64,000 bases of DNA from Liolophura sinensis (GCF_032854445.1 NC_088295.1:25595385-25659384), one strand, 5' to 3'; counted from the stretch's first letter, positions 21,885-33,719 are shown. The notes: generated by a model not told the origin, from the letters alone. A program made the numbers and translations.

Positions 21885-22925
21885 TTCAGAGTGTTTTCTA
21901 GGAAAACGATTAATGACAAAATGTGCAACCATATCTTGTAGAAAACAAATGCTCTTTATGATAATCAAACTTCGTGTTAAAACCCTTCAGGCTCTTAGTG
22001 TTAACATATTAAAGTCATGATAATTCCCCCCCCCCACACACAAATCCTCCATTTTGAAGGCTTATATTTGTCATACATTCCACGATTGGGTTCTGCCAAT
22101 CATGATACATCATGCAACAAATAGCGTTGCTGTATCCTTTTTTATATTTTCTAGAATTTCCGAGTCTGGCTTCCACGTTTCTCATTTCTACCGTGTTAAG
22201 CAACATGCACCTAGACGGTTGTAAAGTCTATTCCACACAAATGAATGAAACAAAAGTGGATATAAATCTGGCATATTTACGCATCCGCGGAGGTGATGAA
22301 TTTTAGACCAATCAAGATCAAACTAATCCAATGCAGTTGACACAAACATTTCAAAGCGGCGTATGAATGAAGTCGTGTGTTATTCGTACGTGACGTGGTC
22401 ACGTACTGTTTTGTAATAATAAAAGGGTTTCTATAATCTGTGAAATACTGCCTTTCTCATTGAAGGAAATCCAGACATTTCATCTATATAAATCATTACA
22501 AAACAAGTAGTTCAAATCCTTTGCAAAGATAAACAGCAAGACGGTGTATTCTTTGCCAGTCTGACAAACACCCAACGAGCAAAGTTCAATGGAAAAACAC
22601 CAGACAGTAAAATGTTTTAAAGCACAATTTAGATAGTGTCTATATAGTCACTAACAGACATCAAAAGTTTCCCAAATGTCTTTTTATTTACTTATCCACT
22701 TCCCACAGGTGTTTAATGTTACATTATATGCAAACAAACATCGCTTAAAAACTGAAAGCAGCTACAAATGATAGGTGATAACAGAAGATGTGAAAAGGTG
22801 TATATTTGTTTCAATGGTGATGATTGGTCAAAGGGGTTTATAGACACGTTGTAACTATTATTTGCAGCTTTTGCACGTTTGTTACTTGCCAAATAATCTC
22901 ACGTCAGCTAGACTCCTTCATTCCA
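21885..22925. other. No recognisable gene
   Basis: Only short unrecognised frames are present. A poly-C run followed by CACACA lies near 22025-22041. No other feature can be supported. Confidence 0.5.
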
Positions 22926-22929
22926 CTAA

Positions 22930-23112
22930 CTGTGAGTTCAAGTTCAGCTCATGCTGGCTTCCTCTCTGGCCGCACGTGGGAAGGTCTTCAGCAACCTGCG
23001 AATGGTCGTGGCCCACCCACATAATGCTGGCCGCCTTCGTATAGGTGAAATATTCTTGAGTACTGCGTAAAACACCAATCAAATAAATAAATAAATAAAT
23101 AAATAAATAAAT
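22930..23112 (+). mobile_element. Type A SINE, 5' truncated, long tail
   Basis: Begins inside the module (CTGTGAGTTCAAGTTCAGCT), continues with CTGGCTTCCTCTCTGGCCGC, AACCTGCGAATGGTCGTGG, ATAATGCTGGCCGCCTTCGT, AAATATTCTTGAGTACTGCG, AAAACACCAATCAAATAAAT and an (AATA)n tail of about eight units. The tRNA-like head is missing, but the B-box-like GTTCAAGTTC is kept. Confidence 0.93.
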
Positions 23113-23161
23113 CATTCCACTAATGTTTACTAAATAAGCACTGAAAAGGCACTTGCGTCTG

Positions 23162-23275
23162 TTTTATTTATTTATTCATTTATTTCATTGGTGTTTCATG
23201 TCGTACTCAAAAGTTATTTGAGTTAAATGACGGCGGCCAGCATTATGTGGGTGGACCAGCAGCAGTACATTGGGA
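23162..23275 (-). mobile_element. Type A SINE, 3' fragment, head to head with neighbours
   Basis: Plus-strand reading starts with an ATTT tail, TTCATTGGTGTTTCATGTCG, TACTCAAAAG, GACGGCGGCCAGCATTATGT and GGGTGGACCAGCAGCAG. It lies 50 bp from the previous SINE in opposite orientation, so this is a local cluster of three type A insertions. Confidence 0.85.
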
Positions 23276-23449
23276 CCATGGACTGGCGCATGGAAGACAC
23301 AGAATATATTCACACTGAAGGACGCCTCGTTGTCATATGACATGAATCGTTAAGTACCACGTAAAATTCCATTTACACAAATACATACGTGAATGGATCT
23401 TTAGTGACCAGTGGAAAAATTACTTTTATCATTTGAAATTACAACTGTT

Positions 23450-23552
23450 TGCCAGCAACCTACGGATAGTTGTGGGTTTCCTCCGGGCTCTTGTTGGTTT
23501 CCTCTGACCATAATGCCTGAATACGGCATAAAACACCAATCAGAAAAAAAAT
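23450..23552 (+). mobile_element. Type A SINE, 3' fragment
   Basis: Shows TTTGCCAGCAACCTACGGAT, AGTTGTGGGTTTCCTCCGGG, TTTCCTCTGACCATAATGCC, AATACGGCATAAAACACCAA and an A-rich end instead of a clean AATA tail. The head and first module are missing. Confidence 0.85.
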
Positions 23553-23559
23553 TAGATAA

Positions 23560-24815
23560 AAGAATTAACAACGGCACGTACGTGTAGGAGACGTAGGTAG
23601 GCGGTCATTTTTTAGTTAATGTTTTATTTTGGGCCAATGATATGGCCCCACTTGGTAAGCATACCGCAGTCCAGTTTTCGATGTAAAATGGCCTTGTTAA
23701 CTTTTAAAAGTGTTGGTTTACATAAATATTCATTATGTCGACCAAGCAACGTACAGAAAGCACATTATTTCTCCATAAAGACTAGTGTCACTAACGTCCA
23801 CTATGATGAATATATGACAGCCCCCTATCTTTATGACAATCGTGCGTTTATATTTAGGCTTACTGTATGAATAATGTCACGTAGTTCAGTTTTATGATAA
23901 GGTCATTAAATAGGAAACACATCTTCGAAACTATACGTAGAATAAAAAAGTTTTCATCTAGTATGGCCGGGAACAATTTAGGAATGTGCAAGATACAGGG
24001 GTGACATAAACATCAGGGGTTTTAGTGAAGTCAGAGTATGATTTGAATTATTGACAATTTCGTTTACATGATACACGGTTAATATCGATTTTAGATTCAA
24101 CCAGGCCAGAGGTTAACCTGTTATTTTTATTGTGTTATGGACTCAAAACGCGCGCATATGATCGATTGGAATGTTACAGCATCTTTTTCACGGCTTTTCA
24201 ATGGATTGATTGCAACTTTCCTGTGACAGTTTAATCGTAATGCAAATGTCTAATGTCAGTTGATATCAATTTTAAAGATCTTCACATTGATGAGAAACAC
24301 ATTGTCGGAAAGACTATTTCTACCTCAGAAACCATATTTTTGTGGTGACCAGCGAAGGAACTTATTGACGTCAATAATACTATTCTCTGAACTTCAAGCT
24401 GCACGGTTAAATGATCTGAATCTGCTTTCACAAAGCCTCCATAGACGGAAGTTGATTGAGTCTTTTACACAAGTGAACCAGAAACTTGACAAGGCGCCGG
24501 AATTCACCATTTACGTGGCGCAATATTCCTACTGTTTAACACAATATTGTGGCTACTCTGGTTTTACTCTCCCTTTCTGTTTGTACACTTTCATACTCAT
24601 TGTAATTACATTCAGTTAACCTGGGATAGCTTTGTGGAATTTGGAGCTGATGAACATCAACAGCTATCAAATGCAATTGAAACATGTTTGTAAGTAGTTG
24701 CCAATCTTGGTAAAATAGCACCACCATGCGTCTGTTTTCAGGATGGCGGTATTCTAATATGCTAAATGAAAAACATATATCTCACAGTTTGCGAATCAAA
24801 CCTGAAAGTCTAGTT
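23560..24815. other. No recognisable gene; one 119-codon frame
   Basis: The longest frame is 24260-24619 (plus, 119 codons), with a Leu- and Gln-rich stretch (FSELQAARLNDLNLLSQSL) followed by a Tyr-rich part and a hydrophobic end. It does not begin with ATG, I recognise no domain, and no paralogue in the window supports selection on it. I do not call it a gene. Confidence 0.4.
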
Positions 24816-24819
24816 GACT

Positions 24820-25172
24820 TGGGTGTTAAAGCGCTGACTCACTCCGACTGTCAGTGCATTGACCAGTGAGGCTGTCTGTTCGAACCCATCTCTCGATGTT
24901 TCTGCGATTTTAAGCCAGGAGATTTTGTATGAGATAGAGTCTGAGAGTGTCATGATCGAAAGCCTAGTGGATGTCTGTCCACACACCCTGATGTTACCGG
25001 CGTTTCTTTACATACATCATACTTCCAAGATCATTATCTTATTGTGAAGGATGTTTAACGTCCATAAGCAGAGACACAGTGTAAACAATAGCACTCTAAG
25101 CGAGCCACGTTACACGTGGCCAATTACTGGTTAATTCGAGAGCAGACCTCCCGAATTGGGAGTTGAACGTTG
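24820..25172 (+). mobile_element. Probable composite SINE with tRNA-like ends
   Basis: The left part has TTAAAGCGCTGACTCACTCC, GACCAGTGAGGCTGTC and a B-box-like TGTTCGAACCC (near 24890). A central part follows, with GAGATAGAGTCTGAGAGTGT and GTGGATGTCTGTCCACACAC. A right part follows with GAAGGATGTTTAACGTCCAT. The end, read on the minus strand (GTTCAACTCCCAATTCGGGA), again resembles a B box. I see only one copy in the window, so the assignment rests on its tRNA-like structure. Confidence 0.5.
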
Positions 25173-26958
25173 TACATCTCCACCCAGATGCCCTAGAATT
25201 CTTCTGTTGAAGACATCCTCCATATATATTTACCTGTGATAATAATTTGTAATAGAGCAATGTCCCTGACTGGCTTGTCCATTAATTAGGCATCCAGTCA
25301 CGTATGATGACATATGCTTGGTGACTTCGGGTTAATTTGACTTGGAGGCATTAATAGTTAGTTAACAACACAGTATGCTTTGTCAGCACTACTCATGTGA
25401 AAGGCATCCTGTACCAAGGATGAATGGCGATTTCATAAACTCGCTAATGCTATGACGTGGCAGATATTCTTAGCGCTTTATCGGCTCAGGGAACAACTCT
25501 ATACCGAGAACGTATGTTCCCACAATCAATTCACAACGACAGGAATAATATATTATGCATCTGGGAGTTACAGAAAGTAGAAAAGTTTGACATTAGACTT
25601 TAACGGAACATGGGAGTGAACAGTATTTCAGAATACGCAGTATGTATGTCTTTCATTCGATGGAATGTGACAAAGAATGAGAGGACTAAAGCAAAGGGCT
25701 ATACCGTGGCGCTGGTACCTTGAAAGTAATATTCTCAGGGCTGCCGCAGATTAGAGTTTGAGGATGTTCCTGATACTCTATAGCTTAAAGCATTATTCCG
25801 ACGTGTTGTCTGTCAACGGTCTAATGACTATTTAAATAGAAGACCAACGCCGTAACGTTAGCCCCGGATTATAGCAAAGATTCACGGCAATCGTTTTTGT
25901 TTTGGAACTCTAACAGGCTAAATCCCTGTCAGTGATGATGTTTTAAAAACTTACATCTAACACGGTGAGAGAACTTGATTTTTAAAAGCAATTTCCAAAA
26001 AAGTTTTTCATTTTTATCCTTCAGCGAATTTATCTCCGCCGGCAATGATGAACACTATGAACAGCATTTATCGTCGTGACCCTGTCGAGAGGAGAATGTT
26101 AAAGTGACATTTGGGTACTTGTGCCGCAATTAAAGCGTTTTGCGACAAAGGTAGTGAGGTAAATTGGTAACAAATGGCTTATCTCAAGACGTTGTTTACA
26201 TCTGGAGAATCATAAAATGCAACGCAGTTAATATTTTTGTTTTAGAAAATATCATTTTACACCTGTATAAAATGCACAGCATAAAAAGAAACGTTTCACA
26301 AAATATCGTTTTAAAGGTAAAAGTTAACTTGAAAAATGCATTTCACCCAAATTTGGCATTGTCCACATTCTGTGGGGGGATGGGGGGTGGGGGTGTGGGG
26401 AGGGTAAACCAGTCCTTTGCTGAGAAGGCTCCTTTTTTCCTGCTGATAAATGCGTTAACTGATATAAAACGGTTAGCTCCAGGAAAATCTTATTGCGTTC
26501 TTTCGCGAGTATTAACGAAGTTGGATATCACATTGGGACCAAAATGGTTTATATTAATAAAAGATCGATATTAAAATTTTTCTTGTCCATATTGCATAGG
26601 AAGAGAAAATTACGGCGTATGGTAAATAAGCTTTTAGCATTTATTTCCCATGGGATATGCAATTTAAAATATGTGCCAATTTCATTCAGCTTTTGAGTTA
26701 AGTCAAAAGTTATATAAAACTATACATGAAAACGCGCCATAGCTTCAGCAGCCTGGGTAAGCCACCAAACACGGCGCAAAAGACCGTGAAAACCCAGGTA
26801 AATCATCAAGTATTAGAGTAAATAATGCCTGATCGGAGTGATATCATTCATTCGGTAAAACACAGTGTCCGATTTACCGTTTAATCGCGAGGACTTATCC
26901 CAGTACATTAATATAATAAATTGTCAATGAATATGGATAGCTCACATCTTTCTCTGGA

Positions 26959-27186
26959 AAAGAGTGAGTGAGTGCTTGGGGTTTAACGTCGTACTTAGCA
27001 CTTTTTCAGTCATATGACGAAGGAGTCCGTAGAGTGCACGTGATGTGCCCCCTTGTTGCCGGACGCATTTCCACCGCTCCTTTGTCTAGTGCTGATTTAC
27101 TGAGACGACTTACCGAAGGCATGTAGGCCGCCCGCCAAAGCCATTACACTGCTACGAGTCAAGCAGTGTCAACAAGAAAGAGTGAG
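26959..27186 (-). mobile_element. Type B SINE, 5' truncated, with target-site duplication
   Basis: Plus-strand reading: GAGTGAGTGAGTGCTTGGGG, TTTAACGTCGTACTTAGCAC, TCAGTCATATGACG, GGACGCATTTCCACCGCTC, ACTGAGACGACTTACCGAAG, CCATTACACTGCTACGAGTC. The tRNA-like head that a full element has at its plus-strand right end is missing. AAAGAGTGAG flanks it at 26959-26968 and 27177-27186. Array-3 unit 2 has no insertion at the matching place (near 31090-31140), so it landed after the units separated. Confidence 0.9.
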
Positions 27187-27427
27187 ACGAAAATTTCATG
27201 TTTTGTTCATGATAAATTACCATTTATCCTCGAAAACCCACTAGATATCAACAACACCCGCTAAATTTTAACAGTTTCCATCGGCTTGAAACCGCCTAAA
27301 TTAGTCCCATGCATGTCATTTCTTGACTGTGATTCGGGGACAAAACAATGAAAAGACTAAGGAAGGGATAGCCGCGTACTTTTTACGCTGTTGCTGGATA
27401 TTTAGCTATATCTCTGGTTCTCTGTGC

Positions 27428-27590
27428 CCCAGCAATCTCTCACCAATGCGGTCCTGTGAGTTGAAATCCAGCCCATTCTTGCTTAATCTTCTGTTAGCGA
27501 CATATGTGTAGTGGTTGGTCTCCACGGGTTTTCTCTTGTATAAGTGAAATATTCTTGAGTGAGAACACCAATCAAATAAATAAATAAACA
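27428..27590 (+). mobile_element. Type A SINE in array-3 unit 1
   Basis: Shows CCAGCAATCTCTCACCAATG, CGGTCCTGTGAGTTGAAATC, CCAGCCCATTCTTGC, a rearranged centre, TATAAGTGAAATATTCTTGA and CACCAATCAAATAAATAAAT. It sits directly before the AGTAACCATG...CGGAAGG segment, the same place that a type A SINE occupies at 31589-31854 in unit 2. A shared ancestral insertion is likely. Confidence 0.88.
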
Positions 27591-29618
27591 GTAACCATGC
27601 TGTCCGGAAGGATGTGTATTTATCCGGCTAGCCGTACATGAGACATTTTGACCGGGATCTGCGCAGTCTACCCGTTCCTGTGTCCCGCTGTATATCGGGC
27701 TGAACGGATACGTCCGTAAATCAGCGAGTTAGTCTGACGCTAATACTACACATCACCAAGGCTCTCTGTTAGACCATTATTACTCTTCTCATATCTGAAT
27801 GTTAGAACTCTAGACAGCTGACTGATGTTGATCACGTAACTTTACCTACAGCACACTCGTTCTAATTTTACAACAACAGATGAAGAATGCAGAATTGACC
27901 TATTGTCTATTCTCCGCTAACAGATACCTTTACTTCCTCTTACATCAAGAACGCTTAGTTATACGTTCATTTTTCAAAAGCTCTAGGCCTTAAAGGTCAA
28001 ACGGTGTACTAAACTAGAACGTTGGAGATTGTGGCACAAAATTACCCAGACGTATTGAGCAATAAGTCGAGGAGAAGATAGGCTCGGCTTTTAACAATCA
28101 CATCGTTTGACTGGTCTCATTGTACAGAATTCTTTACGGCAGTTAACAATGTCAGTGTGCAGTGCAGTACTCGTCTTCACATGAATGGCTAGAGTAGGGC
28201 ATCAGTTAACGCCGTCTTCCATCTATTGTTCTCCTGTGGTAGCGATTTGTAATATAGCGCATTTGTAATAGAGCATATCCGCCTTGCACTACACAGCCGG
28301 ATTCTTCGACTTTTTTTGCACAATATGATTGTACTGTATCGTTATATTGATTATGTGTGATTATATGTGATCTAAAACGTCCGCTCTGGTGAAGAGTTTC
28401 AATTTGTAATTGCATTTAATATTTCGTCTATTCAGCACACTTCATTGTTAAGCTAATTGGCAGGTTTGCACAGGCAGTTAGTGAAACAATAACGGTAATG
28501 TGCTTACATTCTCTGCTGATATGCTGACGTATGATTGTTAACTTGAAGTTAAGTGGACTTGAAAGCATTGGCAGACATTTTGTCGCTTAATAGGTTCATC
28601 CAGGCACGTGAAAGACAACTCTGTATGCACAGGACATACGTTGCCACAATAAACTCATCGAGGCTAAGAATATGACATCAGCGCATATTAGGATAAATGC
28701 AGCTATAAGTTACAGAAACAAGACAAGCCCGTCATTAGATGACAACGGAAGAGACTCGGGAATCGAATGACGACGATTTCGACTGAGGAGTCCGTCACAG
28801 GCTAAGCATCATTTCTAAATCGTGCAGAAAAATGCAGCATTATGATTCGTTGAAATGTGACTAAGAAGGGAAGAACTGAAGGTAGCTTGGGGCCGTTAAA
28901 GTAAGAATCTTTTATCCGTTTCAGATTAGTGTTTTCAGATGTTCCAAGTAACTTGCGGCTTAGAGCATCAACCCAACGTTTTCTCGATCAACTGTCCATT
29001 GAGCATTTATATAAAGGATTGGTACTGTACGATTTATTCAACCTTAGGAAACGTTAGTCCCGGACTATGTCAAAGACTTTGGTCAATCATGAAATTAGTT
29101 TCAGAATTCACACAAGCCCGTCCCTGTTTTAAATTGTCTTAACCACCCTGTTTGGGGCTCACTTATTGATATGATCCCCTAGGATGGCCTGATTTACTTG
29201 AGGGTCAAATTGTTCTAGATTTTCCTGAATGAATCCTTGACTTGACGTCTAAACTGCAATTCTGTAGGTACAACTGCCTTGACTAACTTTAAGATAAAAT
29301 ATAGTGCGATAGCAACAGAAGTGTTTTGACCCACTTGAAAAAACAGACATCTGTTTGCTCTTGAGAGACATTCAGTGTTTGAGAATAAACAATCCATAAA
29401 GCCCGGATAAGCATCAGTGTTTTTTTTTTATGAAAGTCAAAGATGCAGATATGACAACAAATTCATCAAAATTATAGGTTCTGTATAGATAACTCGCTTC
29501 AAGTCGTCAGCTCTCCTCACTTCTCTATTGGCTAAACTGCATTGGAGCTGTTTGTATTTGAAGTTTTTCAGATGGGTGCTACAGTAGTTGTGTGTAAATA
29601 TTAATAACTTTATTTAGA

Positions 29619-29880
29619 CAAGGGCATCCGTGGCTTAGTGGTCAGCATGCCAGAGCAGAACAATGTAGCCTCTCACCAGTAAGATCACCGTGATTTTAAG
29701 TCCAGACTGTCTTCCACTCTTATCGTAAGTGGGAAGGTGTACCAGCAGCCTGTGGATGTCCGTGGGTTTCCCTCGGGCTCTACCCGGTTTCCCGCCATCA
29801 TAATGTTGGCTGTCATAGTACATGTACATGCGAAATATTATTTAGTACGGAATAGCGCTCCAATAAATGAAACAAATCAA
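29619..29880 (+). mobile_element. Type A SINE, near full length, diverged
   Basis: The head GGGCATCCGTGGCTTAGTGG resembles a tRNA A-box region. The rest follows as CCTCTCACCAGTAAGATCAC, TTTTAAGTCCAGACTGTCTT, GTGGATGTCCGTGGGTTTCC, CTCGGGCTCTACCCGGTTTC and CATAATGTTGGCTGTC, and then a diverged end lacking the usual GTACGGCGTAAAACACC. It lies in a part of array-3 unit 2 absent from unit 1. Confidence 0.85.
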
Positions 29881-31588
29881 CATTACTTAGAGGGTTATTT
29901 AAGGATTGTTTCAAATACATTTTAATTACCGCTTTTGGAGCTGAGGACTTGAAAATAGCTTTGTAGCCACGAAAGGCATATTGATCGCTTTACATGTTTG
30001 TTGAATTTTGCACAGTATTCCCCATACAATAGTAAAAGTTCCCCGTACAATTATAATTATGGTAATGACAGGTTGATTTGAAGGGCCTAAATCACTTGGT
30101 TAAAAACTAACGACTGAAACGATGCAATCACCTTTATTTTTAAAAAGCAATTTACAAATTGGGTTTTCATATTTTAACCTGAAGCAAATTTATCTCCATC
30201 GACAAATATAAAAACCATTTTATTTATCGTCGTAAGACTGCTGAGAAGACAATGTTAAAGTGACATCTTCATGCTTGTGCCGTAATCATACCTGTATGTA
30301 GCTTTTATGTGACAGGGATAGAAAGGTAAATTGTTAACAAATGGTTTATCTCAAGAGCGTGACCCTAACGCGTCGTCCACATTTCAAGAACCATTAAATG
30401 CAACGCAGTTTAAATTTTTATTTTACGTCTGTATAAACGTACAGCATAAAAAGAAACGTTTTACAAAATGTCGTCTTGGAGTTAAAAGGTAAACAAAAAC
30501 TTGAAAAATGCACTTCATCCAAATTTTTCACTGTCCAAGTTCTGGGGTAAACCAAAACTTATTCTTATTTTCCCCCAAAAGGTCATAAATACGTTAACTC
30601 AGGTTAACATTTTGCTGCAGCGAAATTTTATTACGTGCTTTCGCGCGGTTTAATGAAGTTGGATATCGCACTGGGACCAGAATGCTTTACATTGATAAAA
30701 GATCGATATTAAAAATAATTCTTCTTTTCTATATTTCACAGGAAGAGAAAATTTAGGTGTATAGTAAATAGGCTTTTAGCATTTATTTCCCATGGGATAT
30801 GCAATTTTTAAATAACTTTTGAGAAAGGACACGAACACGCTATAGCTACAGCAGCCTAAGAAAGCCACCAAACACGGCCCAAAAGACCGTGAAAACTCAG
30901 GTAAATAATCAAGTATTATGGTGAATAATTTCAAAATCAAAAAAGCTATTACGTCATTGCCAGGGCAGTATATATTGTATGCCTGGTCGGAGTGTTATAA
31001 TTCATTCGGTAAACCAGTGTCCGATTTACCGTTAAGTCGGGAGAACATATATACCACAATGCATTAATATAATAAACTGTCACTGAATCGCAATGGGTAG
31101 GTTGTTCTTATGTTTTGTTTTTGAAATAGGGGCACAAGGTGCTCTTTGATGTTTATACTCGAAAGCCCACTATATGTCTACAGGAACTGCTAAATTTTAG
31201 CAGTTTCCTTCACTTATTTTCCACGTTGTCGGCATTAAAGAGTTTTCTTAAGGAAACTACCGCGTGAGATTAGTTTTCGACGTTTCTTTCTCATTTCTTG
31301 GCTGTGGTTCGGGTCTTAACAATGGATGGACTAAGGGAGGAATGGGGCATGCACTCTGTTTTCTGTTGCTGCATTCACGTTTAGCTATATCTCTGGTTGA
31401 GACCAGTAGGTAACCATCCATCTCGGAAGGTCATGTATTTATTCGGCTGGCCGTACGCGGTACATTTTGACTGGGTTCTGCGCAGCGTACTCGATAATGT
31501 GTCCGAGTGGTCAGAATTGAAGCTCGGTGTGTATCGACCTTAACGGATATGTGCATGGATAACACATCTGCACAGCTCTAACTCAACT

Positions 31589-31854
31589 ACGGACCTCCAT
31601 GACAAAATGGCTTGCCTGCCACTGCGGCGCAATGACCCAGAAGCCTCTCACTAATGCGGTTGTTGCGAGTTCAAGTTCAGCTCATGCTGGCTTTCTCTAC
31701 GGCCTCACGCGGGAAGGTCTGCGAGCGGATAGTCGTGGGTTTCTTCCGAGCGCTGCCCGGTTTCATGCTGGCTGCCGTCGTATAAGTGAAACATTCTTGA
31801 GTACGGTGCAAAGCACCAATAAAATAAATAAATAAATAAATAAATAAATAAATA
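31589..31854 (+). mobile_element. Type A SINE, most complete copy
   Basis: The head is diverged (GGACCTCCATGACAAAATGG, then GGCGCAATGACCCAGAAGCC). It continues CTCACTAATGCGGTTGTTGC, GAGTTCAAGTTCAGCTCATG, CACGCGGGAAGGTCTGCGAG, GATAGTCGTGGGTTTCTTCC, GCTGGCTGCCGTCGTATAAG, ACATTCTTGAGTACGGTGC and AAGCACCAAT, with an (AATA)n tail of about seven units. It is followed by GCAGCCATCC...GCGGAAGG, the same context as the SINE of unit 1. Confidence 0.95.
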
Positions 31855-32570
31855 GCAGCCATCCCGCGCGGAAGGCCATGTATTTATCCGATTGGCTGCA
31901 CACGGGACATTTTAACCGGGATCTGCGCTGACTAGAGTCGATCATGTGTTCAAGTCGTCTGGAATGGTGTATCAGGCTGAACGGATACGTCGGTAAATTG
32001 AGTTTAGTCTGACGCTAATGCTGAACATTTCTAATGCAATAGGCCCTCAGTTAAAAAATTATCACTCTTCTCAAGTCTGAACATTATTACTATAAGACAG
32101 CTGTTTAATGCTGATCACGTAACTCTTTAGACAGAACAATTGATGTTAACTGACATTAACACATGAGGAATACACAGTTGAGTAATTATCCATTCTCTGC
32201 TGATAGATACTCCCCATTGCATCAGCGGCTCTCAGTTACAGGTTCATTTTCCAAACGCTCTAAACTTTAAAGGACAAACGGTGTAGTAAACTTGAACGGT
32301 GGAGTTTGTGGCACGAAATTACTGAGCAGACGTATTGAGCAATAAGATTAGGAGAAAACAGGTTTCTTTATTTTACAATCGCGCACTCATTGTGCGGAAT
32401 GCTTTTAGGCCGTTAGCAATGCCACACCACAGTCGCAGGCACTTAAATCTAAGATGAGCTGCGTTAAGTGTGGCCTATTACTGCTGAGTCTAAGTGTTTC
32501 TCTGTATGTACCTCAGCCAAACTTGACATATTTATTGTTGTTTCTTCACACAAAAGAACAGAGCAAAATA

Positions 32571-33345
32571 ATCAGTTAATGAACGTCTGCATTTATTGTT
32601 TTCCTGTACTAATGATTTGTAATAGAATGTATCCTACTTGAACTGCAGGGCCGCAGTTTTCGACTCGTCAGCTTGACATAATATTATTATGCATTATACC
32701 GTCATATTGGTTATAATTGACCTGCTATTCCCTCTGAACGGTCTGCTGACTTATGATTGTTTACTTGGAGTTTAATGGAAGGTATTGAGGAATATTCTTA
32801 GCGCTTTATCGCCTCATGCAGGGCACGTGAAAGGAGATTGTGTACAAAGGACGTACGCTGCCATAATTAACTCACCAAGGCTAAGCTTATGACGTCTGGG
32901 CAGAATAGGCATAACGAATCTTGCAACTGTAAGTTAGAGAAAGTCGGCAGGCTTTTCATTAGACAATGAGGATGTATCCCCAGTAATAGGATGACGACGA
33001 TTGCGATTGGCAGGTCAGTCAAAGGCAACGGAAAGTTTGTAACATTAACATGGCAACATTATCACTGGGGTCACTGGGGACAGCAGGACTGAAGTTAGCT
33101 TCCTGTGACGCTGCGGCCGTCAATGTTATAAGGTTTTTATCCGCTACAAATTAGTACTGGCAGATATTCCTGATAGTTTATACATACAGCTTTACTCCGA
33201 CGTGCTGTCGGTCAGCTGCCTAATGACTACTTAAATGGGACTTCTGTACGAATAAACCTAAGGAAACTTTAGCTTCGGATTACTTTGAAGACTCATGGAA
33301 GTCATGGAATTGGTTTCTGGCCTTGCGCAGGCCGGGTATTACTGC
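32571..33345 (+). repeat. Array 3, unit 3 (partial)
   Basis: Third unit, matching the first part of units 1 and 2: TGATTTGTAATAGAATGTAT (32603), ATTCTTAGCGCTTTATCGCC (32794), CATAATTAACTCACCAAGGC (32863), and TTTTTATCCGCTACAAATTA (33132). It then matches the CCGACGTGCTGTCGGTCAG segment (33200), and AACCTAAGGAAACTTTAGC (33265). Homology is lost after about 33345. Confidence 0.75.
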
Positions 33346-33575
33346 CCATGTTAATATGTGCTATCAGTCATGTTCGGAGGACACGTATTGATATAATGGA
33401 CTAGAATGGCATTCAGATGTGTGTCTAACTGTGGGTTATTATCAGCAATGAATACAGGACTCACTTTGTTGACGGTAATTGCGCCGAGAAAATTATCTTG
33501 ACCGAGTGGAAGACCAAATAAAAAAACACAAACCAAGGCAACCTTGCCCAAGAAAAATAGTTTGATTGTTTTTTA

Positions 33576-33712
33576 CTTGGGGGATTACAAGTCGATGTCG
33601 TTGGGATTACAAAGGCCCTTGGCCTATGAGATCGCGTGTTCGAATGTTGGACTTTCCTCTGTTCGTGAACCTTACCGCCGCCATAAAATAATAAATAAAT
33701 GATTAAATAAAA
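33576..33712 (+). mobile_element. Possible third tRNA-like SINE type
   Basis: TTGGGATTACAAAGGCCCTT is followed by CCTATGAGATCGCGTGTTCG (a B-box-like GTGTTCGAATG) and a short body with CTTACCGCCGCC, ending in AAATAATAAATAAATG. Size, B-box-like motif and AT-rich tail suggest a small tRNA-derived element. Only one copy is seen, so this is tentative. Confidence 0.35.
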
Positions 33713-33719
33713 CATACAT

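Larger units (their letters stand above)
25200..28200 (+). repeat. Array 3, unit 1 (about 3.0 kb)
   Basis: First of nearly three tandem units. Anchor phrases shared in order with unit 2 include TTTGTAATAGAGC (25248), CTGTTAGAC-free flanks around GAATGTTAAAGTGACAT (26094), ATCTCAAGACG (26181), CCACCAAACACGGCGCAAAA (26762), GTGTCCGATTTACCGT (26865), TTTAGCTATATCTCTGGTT (27401), GGGATCTGCGCAG (27654) and GACGTATTGAGCAATAAG (28051). The longest frame, 26164-26574, is not preserved as a whole in unit 2. Confidence 0.8.
28201..32570 (+). repeat. Array 3, unit 2 (about 4.4 kb)
   Basis: Second tandem unit. It matches unit 1 through GAGAAGACAATGTTAAAGTG (30243), TATCTCAAGAGCGTGACC (30347), CCACCAAACACGGCCCAAAA (30866), GTGTCCGATTTACCGT (31018), TTTAGCTATATCTCTGGTT (31380) and GACGTATTGAGCAATAAG (32329). 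It is longer than unit 1 because it retains roughly 1 kb around 29.1-30.1 kb and carries an internal repeat: 31405-31520 and 31855-31990 are both copies of the CGGAAGG...TGCGCAG segment found once in unit 1. Confidence 0.8.

Noticed and set aside
24260-24619. 119-codon frame as a gene
   Set aside because: No ATG start, no recognisable domain, no splice-bounded edges and no paralogue for testing constraint.
26164-26574. 136-codon frame, the longest in the window
   Set aside because: Array-3 unit 2 carries the same DNA at 30.3-30.7 kb but keeps only the last 30 or so codons open, with mostly amino-acid-changing differences, and there are stops further upstream.
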